Assembly: GCA_041659605.1 (NCBI GenBank)
Contig: JBAZXW010000002.1
Coordinates: 62,001-126,000 of the forward strand
Reading direction: 5' to 3'
Source: Solimonas sp041659605
GTDB lineage: Bacteria > Pseudomonadota > Gammaproteobacteria > Nevskiales > Nevskiaceae
DNA length: 64,000 nt
Positions within the stretch are counted from its first letter, which is position 1. Each line of letters starts with the position of its first letter. Below are positions 8,313 through 16,691 of this stretch, piece after piece. The notes under the pieces were generated by a model, which saw nothing but the letters and a program-made list of their open reading frames with translations, was not told the origin of the DNA and made no database searches. Both the position numbers and the translations under genes were made by a program.

Positions 8313-9113
8313 TCAGCTCTGGTAGCGATCGATCAGCTTGCGCAGGCTGCCGTCGGCCTTGTGCGCGGCCAGCGCGGCGTCGAGCCGGCCCGCGGTATCC
8401 GCGCTGACGCCGGCCTTCGAGAACATCAGCGAGACGTCGCCGCTGTGGATTTCGAGCGGCAACCGCACGATCCGTTCGGTCCAGCCCTTGCGCCGCAACA
8501 CCGCGGCAGCGACGAAAGGATCGTCCAGCAGCGCGTCGACATCGCCGTCGACCAGGCGCGCGTAGTTCAGCTCGACGATGGGCGCGGCGACGAATGCTTC
8601 GCGCGTGGCCTGGTCGAGAATCATCTGGGTCGCGGATTCGCCGTAGTAATAGCCATCGGTGACGGCGATCCGGCGCTGCGCGCGCGCCAACTCCTGCAAG
8701 TCCTTTTCTTTCAGCGCCGCGGCGTCTTCGGCGCGGGCGAACAAGGCGAAGGTCTCGCGCCGATACGGCTGCGAGAAGCGTGCATAGACTTCCCGCTCGG
8801 CGGTCGGCGATGCCGCCATCAGCACGTGCACCCGCCCCTCACGCAGCTGGCCGAGCAGCTCCTGCCAGCTGCCGCGGACGAATTCGAGACTGCAGCCGGC
8901 GTCGCCGGCGAGTTGTCGCACGATCTCGACATCGAGTCCGGCGACCGCGCCGTCCGGCCCTTCGAACTGATAGGGTTCCCAGGGATCCCAGCCGACGCGC
9001 AGCAGGCAGGGATCGGCCGCCACCTTGGGATCGACCGGAGCCGGCGACGTATCGCGCTGACAGCCGGCCAGCGCAATGAAGGAACAGGCCACCGCAAGCA
9101 TCCAGGTACGCAT
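8313..9113 (-). CDS. Family 3 extracellular solute-binding lipoprotein
   Basis: 266 residues from ATG 9113, which has GAGGAG 7 bp upstream. Signal MRTWMLAVACSFIALAGC gives a lipobox at Cys18. The rest is a family 3 periplasmic binding fold: LRVGWDPWEPYQFEG, AGLDVEIVRQLAGDAG, then a second lobe with MAASPTAERE and RRIAVTDGYYYG. No transporter permease or ATPase lies nearby, so it may be an orphan ligand sensor or work with components elsewhere. Likely ligands are small polar compounds such as amino acids, which the sequence alone cannot settle. Confidence 0.85.
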   Translation of the reverse strand: MRTWMLAVACSFIALAGCQRDTSPAPVDPKVAADPCLLRVGWDPWEPYQFEGPDGAVAGLDVEIVRQLAGDAGCSLEFVRGSWQELLGQLREGRVHVLMAASPTAEREVYARFSQPYRRETFALFARAEDAAALKEKDLQELARAQRRIAVTDGYYYGESATQMILDQATREAFVAAPIVELNYARLVDGDVDALLDDPFVAAAVLRRKGWTERIVRLPLEIHSGDVSLMFSKAGVSADTAGRLDAALAAHKADGSLRKLIDRYQS

Positions 9114-9201
9114 TCCCAGGCTCCTCGATGAATGCTCATTGATGCCGCAAGACGGCCGCATTATGCGCCGCTCCGCCGGGATCGCGCAGCGGCGCAGCGG
9201 C

Positions 9202-10584
9202 TCAGTGGCCGCGACGCAGCGCCGCCTGCGGGCTGAACATCTGCGGACGCAGGTCGCTGCGGTTCAGTTGCCACCAGCCTTCACCGGCCTCGTTGACCAG
9301 ATATCCGGCCTCGTAGGCCTGCGAAGTCAGGTCGTGATAGACGGACACGCCGCGATGGAAGGCCTGTGCGTCCGGCGCATAGCGGAACGCGATCACCGCG
9401 ACGCGGTAGAGCTCGCCGCGCATGTCGTAGTTGTCGGCCAGCGGCGACATCCAGGTGTCTTCGTCGGCATAGATCACACGCCGGCCATAGACGTGGCGGA
9501 AGCCGGGCTTGAGCGTGCCCTCGATGACCCAGACCCGGTGCAGCTCGTAGCGCAGGAAATCCGGATTGAGCGTGTTCGGGGTGAGCAGATCCTTGTAGCG
9601 GACCTCAGGATCGTTGACGCGGAAGTTGTGGTACGGAACGTAGATCTCGCGCTTGCCGAGCAGCTTCCAGTCATAGCGCTCGGGCGAGCCGTTGAACGCG
9701 TGGTCATCGTCGACCGTGCGCAGCCCGGACGGCGGCGTCGGATAGTCGAAGGCAATGTCCGGCGCCTGGCGCAGGCGCCGCGTGCCGGGGTTGTAGGCCC
9801 AGACATGCGTGCTGCCGTCCGCGAAGTCGTTGGGCTGGAAGCCGACGTCGATGTTGCCGCGATCACGCGGCGGCAACAGGGTCTCGACCAGGAAATACGC
9901 GGCCACCGGATCCTGGTTGGGGGCCCGTTTGGCCGGATCGGACGCAAGCGCCAGCGTCTGATAGCTGAGCTTGCCAAAGGTGATCGCGCCGGTGGCAAAC
10001 ACGTCGGCGATATCGACTGTCGCCGTCTCGTTCCACACAGTGGTCGGCCGCAGCACGTTCCAGATCGCTTCCAGGCCGCTGGACGGGAACGGGAACGGAA
10101 TCGCACCGCTCTGCCCGGTCACGCCCAGCCCATCGTGCACAATCTGCGCGTGCTCGACGTTGTGGCGGATGGTCGCGCAGGCCCAGTCCGGCAGGCGGAA
10201 ATCGCGGTGACTCGGATACACCGGAATCCGGTAGCGCTCCGGGTATTTGCGCAGCAGCACCTTCTGCCCTTCGGTCAGCCGCTCGGCATGCTCGGCCATG
10301 TTCGCGGCCGTGATCGTGAACAGGGGCTTTTCGTCGGCATACGGACCCGGCGCGTAGCCGCGCACATCCTTCAGGCCCGGCCACGCGCCCAACCACTTGC
10401 CGCTGTATTCGGCGACACCGCCGGCGGAAGCGGCGCGCTCGGCGCCGACGCAGGTCATCGCGGGTCCGCCGAGCGCCTGCAGACGCGCCTGCGCATCGGC
10501 AGCTATTGCCGGCGACCCCGCCAAAGCGAGCGCCAATGCTGCGCCGTCCGCCCATCGGATCGCGGGCCGGATCGCGCGCCGCAT
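9202..10584 (-). CDS. DUF1329 family exported protein
   Basis: 460 residues from ATG 10584, which overlaps the stop of the upstream SnoaL-like gene (TGATG). An N-terminal signal (IRWADGAALALALAGSPAIAADA) precedes a DUF1329 domain: LTEGQKVLLRKYPERYRIPVYPSHRDF, IPFPFPSSGLEAIWN, LLGKREIYVPYHNFRV, YELHRVWVIEGTLKPG, YADEDTWMSPLADNYD. DUF1329 proteins resemble LolB/LppX-type lipid carriers and usually accompany DUF1302 porins and MMPL pumps in hydrophobic-substrate degraders. Here it is separated from the DUF1302 genes (18633-22560) by 8 kb. A second DUF1329 is at 47527-48882. Confidence 0.9.
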   Translation of the reverse strand: MRRAIRPAIRWADGAALALALAGSPAIAADAQARLQALGGPAMTCVGAERAASAGGVAEYSGKWLGAWPGLKDVRGYAPGPYADEKPLFTITAANMAEHAERLTEGQKVLLRKYPERYRIPVYPSHRDFRLPDWACATIRHNVEHAQIVHDGLGVTGQSGAIPFPFPSSGLEAIWNVLRPTTVWNETATVDIADVFATGAITFGKLSYQTLALASDPAKRAPNQDPVAAYFLVETLLPPRDRGNIDVGFQPNDFADGSTHVWAYNPGTRRLRQAPDIAFDYPTPPSGLRTVDDDHAFNGSPERYDWKLLGKREIYVPYHNFRVNDPEVRYKDLLTPNTLNPDFLRYELHRVWVIEGTLKPGFRHVYGRRVIYADEDTWMSPLADNYDMRGELYRVAVIAFRYAPDAQAFHRGVSVYHDLTSQAYEAGYLVNEAGEGWWQLNRSDLRPQMFSPQAALRRGH

Positions 10585-11084
10585 CACGCCGGCATCGGCG
10601 GGGCGCGTCCCGCAAACAGGGCCTTCGCCGTTTCGCTGGAGACGTCCAGCACCAGGGTCGAGGTCGCGACAAAGCGGGTCTTCGCCATCTTCCACTGTGC
10701 CCCGTACTTCGTGTACTCGTCCTCGTAGTAGCCGGCCAGCTGCGTCAGCGTGCGGTCTTTGGTGTTGATCAGGAAGTAATGCAGGCTCCAGGTGCCGCGC
10801 GCGCGCGCGGCGTCGAAAATTTCGATCTGCGGATTTGCGCCGTGATGCAGCTCGACCATGTGGTCGTGACACCCGACCAGACGGAACAGCTCGACCAGCG
10901 CATCCGCGGTCGCGAAGGTGCCGACGACGCCATAGTCGATGTGCACCGGTCCATCGGCAAAACAGGCGCGCATGCCGGCCGGATCCTTGCGATCGCAGCA
11001 GGACAGATAGCGCGCCTTGAGGCTGCGGATCGCCTCGATGTCCTCAAGCACCTGTACGCGCCGCGCAAGATCAGCCGACTGCAT
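10584..11084 (-). CDS. SnoaL-like / NTF2-fold protein
   Basis: 166 residues with the NTF2-like cone-fold pattern: IEAIRSLKARYLSCCDRKDPAGMRACFAD, then HIDYGVVGTFATADALVELFR, HHGANPQIEIFDAARARGTWSLHYF and GYYEDEYTKYGAQWKMAKTRF. This superfamily includes steroid delta-isomerases, hydratases and small dehydratases. The Asp of HIDYG and the following His-rich strand could form the active-site pocket. It overlaps the downstream DUF1329 gene and so probably shares its regulation; the pair suggests a role in modifying or carrying a polycyclic compound. Exact reaction unknown. Confidence 0.8.
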   Translation of the reverse strand: MQSADLARRVQVLEDIEAIRSLKARYLSCCDRKDPAGMRACFADGPVHIDYGVVGTFATADALVELFRLVGCHDHMVELHHGANPQIEIFDAARARGTWSLHYFLINTKDRTLTQLAGYYEDEYTKYGAQWKMAKTRFVATSTLVLDVSSETAKALFAGRAPPMPA

Positions 11085-11310
11085 GGTTCTCCCCGGGATT
11101 GATCGAGTCTGCAGTTCAACGCAGCGACCGGCGGGCCGAATCCTCCGTTTGGCTGAGGCCCCGGATCCCGGATTGGGGGCTCTACTCCAAACTGACGACG
11201 CCGCAGCGCCGTCGGCCGTCTAATTTTGCTCGGCTGGGGGACCTGCGATCAGGCCGGACATCAGAGCCGGTCATCGCAGTGATGGACGCGATCGAGACGG
11301 GGGATATTCA

Positions 11311-13161
11311 ATGAACTGGCGCAAGCTTCTGCCGGTCGTGGCGATGATACTGGCCGCCGCGGCCATCGGCGTACTGGCGTTCCTGGTGCGCAAGACGCAG
11401 AGCGTGGACAACACCCTGCATCTGGACCGACTGCAGCGGATTCGCGTCATCGACGCCCTGGATGTCGGCCTCAACCGCGCGGTGACCCAGGTAGGCGCCA
11501 GCACGCTGTCGAACATCGAGGTCGCGCGCGCCGAAATCACCGCGCAGCTGGGCGATGCGCTCGACGCGCTGGAGAAAGGCGACGGCGCGATCCGCGGGCT
11601 GAGTCCGGCGATCGACGCCAGCCTCGACAGGTTTCTCGACACGATCGAAGGCAAGTTCGAGCTCGCCTACGACTTCGAGATCCGCAACAGCCTGAACAGC
11701 GCGCGCATGATCCAGGGCATGGATGCGGTCCCGGTGCTGGGCGACAGATGGCTGCTGCTCGTCGGCGACGCGCCGGACACGCCGGCCAGAACCCTGGTCA
11801 ACCAGCTCAAGAGCGAAGTCACGACCTTCGGCGCCGTGCTGACGCCGGTGAACGAAAGCAACATCGTCGACCTGCTCGACCAGATCACGACGCTGTCGTC
11901 GACCTATCCGGACGAGGTTCAGGCCGCGGCGCGGTCGCTGCGCACGACCGTAAGCGGCGTGCTGGAGGACAAGAAAGACCTGGTAGGCCGCATTTCCGGC
12001 TTTCTGTCCAAGCCGACCGCCAAGGAACTCCGCGCCGTCGAGCAGGCCTACATGGACTGGCACTCGGCGCAGGTGGCGGGCGCCAACCAGTACCGCCTGT
12101 GGCTGGCCAGCTACGCCGCCATCCTGCTGCTCGTTCTGGCCTTGCTCGGTCTGCGCCTGCGCCGCAGCTACCGCGAGCTCGACAAGGCCAACGACGAACT
12201 CTCGCATGCCAACGAACACCTGGAAGTGCAGGTCGAAGCGCGCACGCGCGACCTCAGCCTGGCGATCAAGGAACTGAGAGCCTCGCAGTCGCAGCTGATC
12301 CAGTCGGAGAAGATGGCCTCGCTCGGTCAGATGGTCGCCGGCGTCGCCCACGAGATCAACACGCCGCTCGGCTATGCACGCAGCAACGCCGAAATCGTGC
12401 GCGCATCGCTGGGCGACATCCGCGGACTGGTCGAGGCACAGACGCGCGCGCTGAACCTGCTGACCAGTGAGACCGCGACCGACGAGCAGGTCGCGCAGGC
12501 GCTGGAAGCCGCTCACGGCATCGCCGAGTCGATCAACGCGCAGGAGTTCGTCGGTGAGCTCGACAATCTGCTCAACGACACCGACCACGGCCTGCACCAG
12601 ATCGCCGAACTGGTTGGCAGCCTCAAGGACTTCTCGCGCGTCGACCGCTCGCGCAGCGACGTCTTCGACGTCAACGACGGCATCGATTCGGCGCTCAAGA
12701 TCTGTCACAACCAGCTCAAGCACCGCGTCGACGTGGTGAAGTCCTACGCCAAGCTGCCGAGCATCGAGTGTTCGCCGTCGCAGCTCAATCAGGTGTTCCT
12801 GAACCTGATCAACAACGCGGCGCAGGCGATCGACGGCAACGGCAAGATCTACATCCACACCTCGTCCGGCCCCAAGGGGGTCGCGATCCGCATCCTCGAC
12901 ACCGGCTGCGGCATGACCGACGACGTGCGTGCGCATATCTTCGAGCCGTTCTTCACCACCAAGCCGGTCGGCAAGGGCACCGGCCTGGGCCTGTCGATCG
13001 TGTACCGGATCATCGAGGATCACGGCGGCACGATCGACGTGCGGTCCACACCCGGCAAGGGCAGCGAGTTCGCCATTCACCTGCCGCTCAAGCAGGCCCG
13101 CATGTCGACCGCCGCGCTGGCACCCGGGCCAGTTCCAGGCCCGGAACTGGCCGTCGCCTGA
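11311..13161 (+). CDS. Membrane sensor histidine kinase
   Basis: 616 residues. TM1 at about 6-24 and TM2 at about 268-287 flank a helical periplasmic sensor of some 240 residues; a coiled-coil linker (LDKANDELSHANEHLEVQVE) follows. H-box VAHEINTPLGYARSN carries His347; N-box NLINNAAQAI, G1 DTGCGM, F-box FEPFFTTKP and G2 GKGTGLGLSI are intact. The HEINTP/TTKP pattern is the HATPase type of RpfC/NtrB-like kinases. GGGGGA precedes ATG 11311. It is followed after 28 bp by a double-receiver response regulator, an obvious partner. Signal unknown. Confidence 0.93.
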   Translation: MNWRKLLPVVAMILAAAAIGVLAFLVRKTQSVDNTLHLDRLQRIRVIDALDVGLNRAVTQVGASTLSNIEVARAEITAQLGDALDALEKGDGAIRGLSPAIDASLDRFLDTIEGKFELAYDFEIRNSLNSARMIQGMDAVPVLGDRWLLLVGDAPDTPARTLVNQLKSEVTTFGAVLTPVNESNIVDLLDQITTLSSTYPDEVQAAARSLRTTVSGVLEDKKDLVGRISGFLSKPTAKELRAVEQAYMDWHSAQVAGANQYRLWLASYAAILLLVLALLGLRLRRSYRELDKANDELSHANEHLEVQVEARTRDLSLAIKELRASQSQLIQSEKMASLGQMVAGVAHEINTPLGYARSNAEIVRASLGDIRGLVEAQTRALNLLTSETATDEQVAQALEAAHGIAESINAQEFVGELDNLLNDTDHGLHQIAELVGSLKDFSRVDRSRSDVFDVNDGIDSALKICHNQLKHRVDVVKSYAKLPSIECSPSQLNQVFLNLINNAAQAIDGNGKIYIHTSSGPKGVAIRILDTGCGMTDDVRAHIFEPFFTTKPVGKGTGLGLSIVYRIIEDHGGTIDVRSTPGKGSEFAIHLPLKQARMSTAALAPGPVPGPELAVA

Positions 13162-13189
13162 CCGTGATCCGAAAGGGAGTGCCTTTGCG

Positions 13190-14119
13190 ATGACCGAAGT
13201 GAAGAAAGCGCGTGTGCTGTTCGTCGACGACGAGACGCGCATCCTGACGACTATGAAGATGTTGTTCCGCAGCCAGTACGAGGTGCTGACCGCGGACAGC
13301 GGACAAGCCGCGCTGGAACTGCTGAAGACACAGCCGGTCGACGTCATCGTCAGCGACCAGCGCATGCCCGGCATGACCGGCATCGAGTTGCTGCGCGCCG
13401 CGCGCGAGCTCAATACGCATGCGATGCGCATCCTGCTGACCGGCTACTCGGATCTCAACGCGATCATCGGCTCGATCAACGAAGGCGAGATCTTCCGCTT
13501 CATCAACAAGCCGTGGATCAACGACGATCTGACGACAACGGTTGCGCGTGCGGTGACCGCCGCGCGCGTGAGTGCCGCCGCACCCGCCAGCGACGCCGCA
13601 ACACCGGTTGTGGGCACGCCGCCGGCCGTGCTCGTGCTCGACGACGATGCCAGCGTGCCCGCAAAGATCCAGAGCATCCTGGGCAACGACTTCCGTGTCG
13701 TCGGCGCGACGTCGATGGACGAAGCAGTCGGTCTGCTGGAGCGCGAGCGCATCGGTGTGGTCGTCTCGGACACGCGCGTCCAGGATCATCCGGTGATCAA
13801 CCTGATCAGCACGCTCAAGCAGCACCACCCCGAACTGGTGTCGGTGATCCTGACCGAGCGTGCGGACGCCGGTACGGCAATCGACCTGATCAACCAGGGC
13901 CAGGTGTACCGCTTCATCACCAAACCCATTCACGACAGCCAGTGCAAGATCACGGTCAGCTCGGCGCTGCGCCAGCACCACCGCCTCGCGCAGGCGCCCG
14001 AGCTGCATCAGCGTTACGAAGTCGCCGCCGCAGCGGAGGCACCGCCGCCGACCTCGCAGACCGGCAAACTGATGGACCGCATCCGCGGCTTGCGCAGCGT
14101 CGTTAAACGCTGGGTGTGA
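13190..14119 (+). CDS. Response regulator with two receiver domains, no output domain
   Basis: 309 residues from ATG 13190, with AAAGGGAG 10 bp upstream. First receiver about 7-125: acidic pair FVDDE, phosphoacceptor Asp56 in VIVSDQRMPGMTG, and NKPW carrying the conserved Lys. A Pro/Ala linker then leads to a second receiver at about 146-270 with LDDD, Asp194 in VVVSDTR and TKPI. The C-terminal 40 residues (AAAAEAPPPTS then a basic stretch) hold no DNA-binding, HD-GYP or GGDEF domain. It probably acts by phosphorelay or protein contact with the adjacent kinase. Confidence 0.88.
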   Translation: MTEVKKARVLFVDDETRILTTMKMLFRSQYEVLTADSGQAALELLKTQPVDVIVSDQRMPGMTGIELLRAARELNTHAMRILLTGYSDLNAIIGSINEGEIFRFINKPWINDDLTTTVARAVTAARVSAAAPASDAATPVVGTPPAVLVLDDDASVPAKIQSILGNDFRVVGATSMDEAVGLLERERIGVVVSDTRVQDHPVINLISTLKQHHPELVSVILTERADAGTAIDLINQGQVYRFITKPIHDSQCKITVSSALRQHHRLAQAPELHQRYEVAAAAEAPPPTSQTGKLMDRIRGLRSVVKRWV

Positions 14120-14161
14120 GGAAGCGGATGAACGACGCGCCCATTCCTGTTCTCATGCAAA

Positions 14162-14183
14162 CAGGTGAAGCCCCGCGCACCTG
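14162..14183. promoter_or_regulatory. Inverted repeat CAGGTG-N10-CACCTG
   Basis: Perfect 6-bp arms separated by 10 bp (one helical turn centre to centre plus change), between the response regulator stop and the TTG start of the DUF1214 gene. It could be an operator for the downstream gene or a weak terminator; there is no T-run, which argues for an operator. Low certainty. Confidence 0.3.
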
Positions 14184-14225
14184 CCGCGCTTAAGGTCGAC
14201 GCTCCAGAATCGGCGGAGCGGAGCC

Positions 14226-15407
14226 TTGGCAGAGCGCGCGATCGAAGAAGCGGTACTCAGCGGTCGGCTTTGGGATGAGTTCTGCGACAGCCTCAAGCAG
14301 GCCGGCCAGCAGATCCTGCGCCCGGAGGCGGCGGCGACGACGCTCGACCGGGCCGAAGGCTGGCGCTACCTGACGCGCCTGCTGCGCATCGGCCTGGAGA
14401 TGCACCTCGAGTTCGCCGACCCGGACTTCCCCGGATTCTTTGCGCCGTCGCACGAGACCGGCAAGATCGGCGCCGACAATCCCGACAACCTGTACCTGAT
14501 GGCGCGCATCAGCGGCCGCCACGACTACGTGATCCGCGGACACCGCGGCAGCGTGCCGTACCTGAGTTTCGGCAGCCAGAAGGGCGGCTACGAAACCAAT
14601 GGCAGGATGGAGCAGACCGGCTTTCTCGACGCCAAGGATCTGCGGCTCGACGCCGACGGCCGCTTTGAAGTCGTGCTCAGCAGCACACCGCAGCCGGGCA
14701 ACTGGCTCAAGCTCGAAGCCGACAGCAACGCGATCATCGTGCGGCAGACGTTCATGGATCGGCAGACCGAGCGTCCGGCGCAACTGACCATTGCACGTCG
14801 TCACAGCGGCGCCCGGCCGCAGCCGCTGTCGGCTGAACGCATCACCACCGGCCTGCGGCGCAGCGCCGCGTTCGTGCAGGGCACGGCCACGGTATTTGCC
14901 GACTGGGCGCAAGGCTACCTGCCCCACGTCAACCAGCTCCCGCTGGCTGATCAGGACACCTGCCAGCGCGCCGGCGGCGATCCGAACATCCTCTACTACC
15001 ACTCGGCCTGGGAACTCGCCGAGGACGAGGCGCTGGTGGTCTTCCTGCCGCGCATTCCTGAGTGTCGCTTCTGGAACCTGCAGATCAACAACTGGTGGAT
15101 GGAGTCGCTGGACTACCGTTACCACCGCGTCCATCACAACACGCATTCCGCGCAGGTCGCGGCCGACGGCAGCGTGACGCTGGTGCTCGCGCACCGCGAC
15201 CCGGGCCATCCGAACTGGCTGGAAACCGCCGGCCACGATCGCGGGACGATGTGCCTGCGCTGGGTCGGTGCACGCGAAGCGGTGCAACCCGAAACGCGCG
15301 TCGTGAAACTGTCCGATCTTCCCCTCGCCGTCATTCCCGCGAATGCGGGAATCCAGAATCAGCGGCGCAGGGACTCGAACCCTGGATTCCCGCCTGCGCG
15401 CGAATGA
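14226..15407 (+). CDS. DUF1214-type protein with repeat-encoded C-terminus
   Basis: 393 residues. TTG 14226 is the likely start: GGAG sits 8 bp upstream and no ATG lies near the conserved beginning (AERAIEEAVLSGRLWDEFCD). The C-terminal half has the DUF1214-like features AWELAEDEALVVFLPRIPECRFWNLQINNWW and VLAHRDPGHPNWLETAGHDRGTMCLRW. The last 26 residues (from VIPANAGIQ) are encoded by a family 2 palindromic repeat that also provides the stop codon, so the native end was probably near residue 367. Function unknown; the neighbouring sulfotransferase and SDR suggest a shared pathway for a hydrophobic substrate. Confidence 0.8.
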   Translation: MAERAIEEAVLSGRLWDEFCDSLKQAGQQILRPEAAATTLDRAEGWRYLTRLLRIGLEMHLEFADPDFPGFFAPSHETGKIGADNPDNLYLMARISGRHDYVIRGHRGSVPYLSFGSQKGGYETNGRMEQTGFLDAKDLRLDADGRFEVVLSSTPQPGNWLKLEADSNAIIVRQTFMDRQTERPAQLTIARRHSGARPQPLSAERITTGLRRSAAFVQGTATVFADWAQGYLPHVNQLPLADQDTCQRAGGDPNILYYHSAWELAEDEALVVFLPRIPECRFWNLQINNWWMESLDYRYHRVHHNTHSAQVAADGSVTLVLAHRDPGHPNWLETAGHDRGTMCLRWVGAREAVQPETRVVKLSDLPLAVIPANAGIQNQRRRDSNPGFPPARE

Positions 15408-15412
15408 CGAGA
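15328..15412. repeat. Palindromic repeat, family 2, with T-loop-like centre
   Basis: Outer arms CGTCATTCCCGC / GCGCGAATGACG and inner arms GGGAATCCAG / CTGGATTCCC form a MITE-like structure over the end of the DUF1214 gene and the leader of the sulfotransferase. The central spacer read on the minus strand contains CAGGG-TTCGAGT-CCCTG, a perfect 5-bp stem with a 7-nt loop matching a tRNA T-arm. No other tRNA arms are present. Confidence 0.75.
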
Positions 15413-15417
15413 GTCTT

Positions 15418-16587
15418 ATGACCGCTGCCATCGTTTTCGAACCCCAGGCCCTGCTCGCCGAAGCCAAGCAGAAGACCGGCCTGACCGACTTCGGTCCAGC
15501 CTCGTTCCGCGAAGGCCTGGCCGTGTTCTGCCGTGCGCTGGAAACCGACGCACATCTTTCGGACTTCGGCCGCACCCTGCTGCATCAGAAGGTCATCGAA
15601 CTGCTGGTCAACCGCCTCGGCATCGAGGACTGGTACCGCCGCCACCCTGAGATCGAGAACGAACAGATCGCGGCACCGCTGGTGATCGTCGGCCTGCCGC
15701 GCACCGGCACGACGCTCCTGCAACGCCTGCTCGCTCAGGACCCGCAGTTCTACTCGATGCCGTGGTGGGAGTCGCGCTACCCGGTGCCCTTCGCCGGCGA
15801 AGACCTGCGCGAGCCCTCGCAGCGCATCGCGCAGGCGCGCGCCGAGGTCAAGGTGATGGTCGAGGCGATGCCCAAGCTGCTGACCATCCACCCGATGGAC
15901 GCGGACCAGGCTGACGAGGAAGTGATGCTGATGGAGCATTCCTTCATCGCCGCGATGAACACCTACGCCTGCATCCCGAGCTACATGGACTGGCTGGCCA
16001 AGATCGACGAACGCCCGGCCTACGCGTATCTGAAGCGCATGCTCAAGTTCCTGCAGTGGCAGAAGCGGAAGCAGGGCATCACCGCGACGCGCTGGGTGCT
16101 CAAGGCCCCGCACCACTTGCTGCGCATGCACATCCTGCTGGAGACCTTCCCCGGCGCGCGCGTGGTGCAGACGCATCGCGATCCGGTCGACACGATCCCG
16201 TCGATCGCGAGCTTCCTCGACACGCTGTGGCGCATCTACAGCAACGACGTCGACCCGACCGCCGCCGGCCGCGAGTGGAGCGCGCTGATGGCGCGCGCGT
16301 TCAAGCACACGATGCAGGTGCGCGACGCCAACCCCGCACCATTCTTCGACGTGCGCTTCGAAGATACGGTCAAGCGTCCGCTCGAAGTCGTGCGCGACAT
16401 CTACGCCTGGGCCGGCTGTCCGCTCGCACCCGAAACCGCGGCGCAGATGCAGCACTGGCTCGACGACAACCGCCGCGCCAACCGCGCCGCGCACGACTAC
16501 GACAGCGAACATTTCGGTCTCGATGTCGAGCAGATGAAGAAGGATTTCGCGGATTACCGGGCGCGTTACATCGAAAGCACCACCTAA
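15418..16587 (+). CDS. Sulfotransferase family protein (PAPS-dependent type)
   Basis: 389 residues. The 5'-phosphosulfate loop GLPRTGTTLLQRLL begins at residue 92, after a typical N-terminal helical region; the 3'-phosphate-binding THRDPVDTIPSIAS and WVLKAPHHLLRM are also present. Many such Sulfotransfer_3 proteins occur in steroid- and PAH-degrading bacteria, and some may transfer groups other than sulfate. ATG 15418 is immediately after the palindromic repeat, with only a weak GAGAG ribosome site; a longer in-frame reading from 15343 would be encoded by the repeat itself and is rejected. An SDR gene follows after a second repeat. Confidence 0.88.
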   Translation: MTAAIVFEPQALLAEAKQKTGLTDFGPASFREGLAVFCRALETDAHLSDFGRTLLHQKVIELLVNRLGIEDWYRRHPEIENEQIAAPLVIVGLPRTGTTLLQRLLAQDPQFYSMPWWESRYPVPFAGEDLREPSQRIAQARAEVKVMVEAMPKLLTIHPMDADQADEEVMLMEHSFIAAMNTYACIPSYMDWLAKIDERPAYAYLKRMLKFLQWQKRKQGITATRWVLKAPHHLLRMHILLETFPGARVVQTHRDPVDTIPSIASFLDTLWRIYSNDVDPTAAGREWSALMARAFKHTMQVRDANPAPFFDVRFEDTVKRPLEVVRDIYAWAGCPLAPETAAQMQHWLDDNRRANRAAHDYDSEHFGLDVEQMKKDFADYRARYIESTT

Positions 16588-16596
16588 GCCCGCTCC

Positions 16597-16669
16597 GTCA
16601 TTCCCGCGCAAGCGGGAATCCAGGCATTTCGCCACGGGCTCTGGATCCCCGCCTTCGCGGGGATGACGA
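16597..16669. repeat. Palindromic repeat, family 2
   Basis: CGTCATTCCCGCgcaaGCGGGAATCCAG and CTGGATCCCCGCcttcGCGGGGATGACG form outer arms CGTCAT/ATGACG with two hairpins. It lies between the sulfotransferase stop and the SDR ribosome site, so all three genes in this run are separated by copies of the same element. Confidence 0.8.
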
Positions 16670-16691
16670 TTCATTGATTACGGAGAGAGAC

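Noticed and set aside
9076..10728. A 550-codon plus-strand frame
   Set aside because: Antisense to the DUF1329 gene; Arg/Ala/Val-rich with no signal peptide or domain.
15345..15400. A tRNA gene
   Set aside because: Only a T-arm-like stem-loop is present; no acceptor, D or anticodon arms fit around it.
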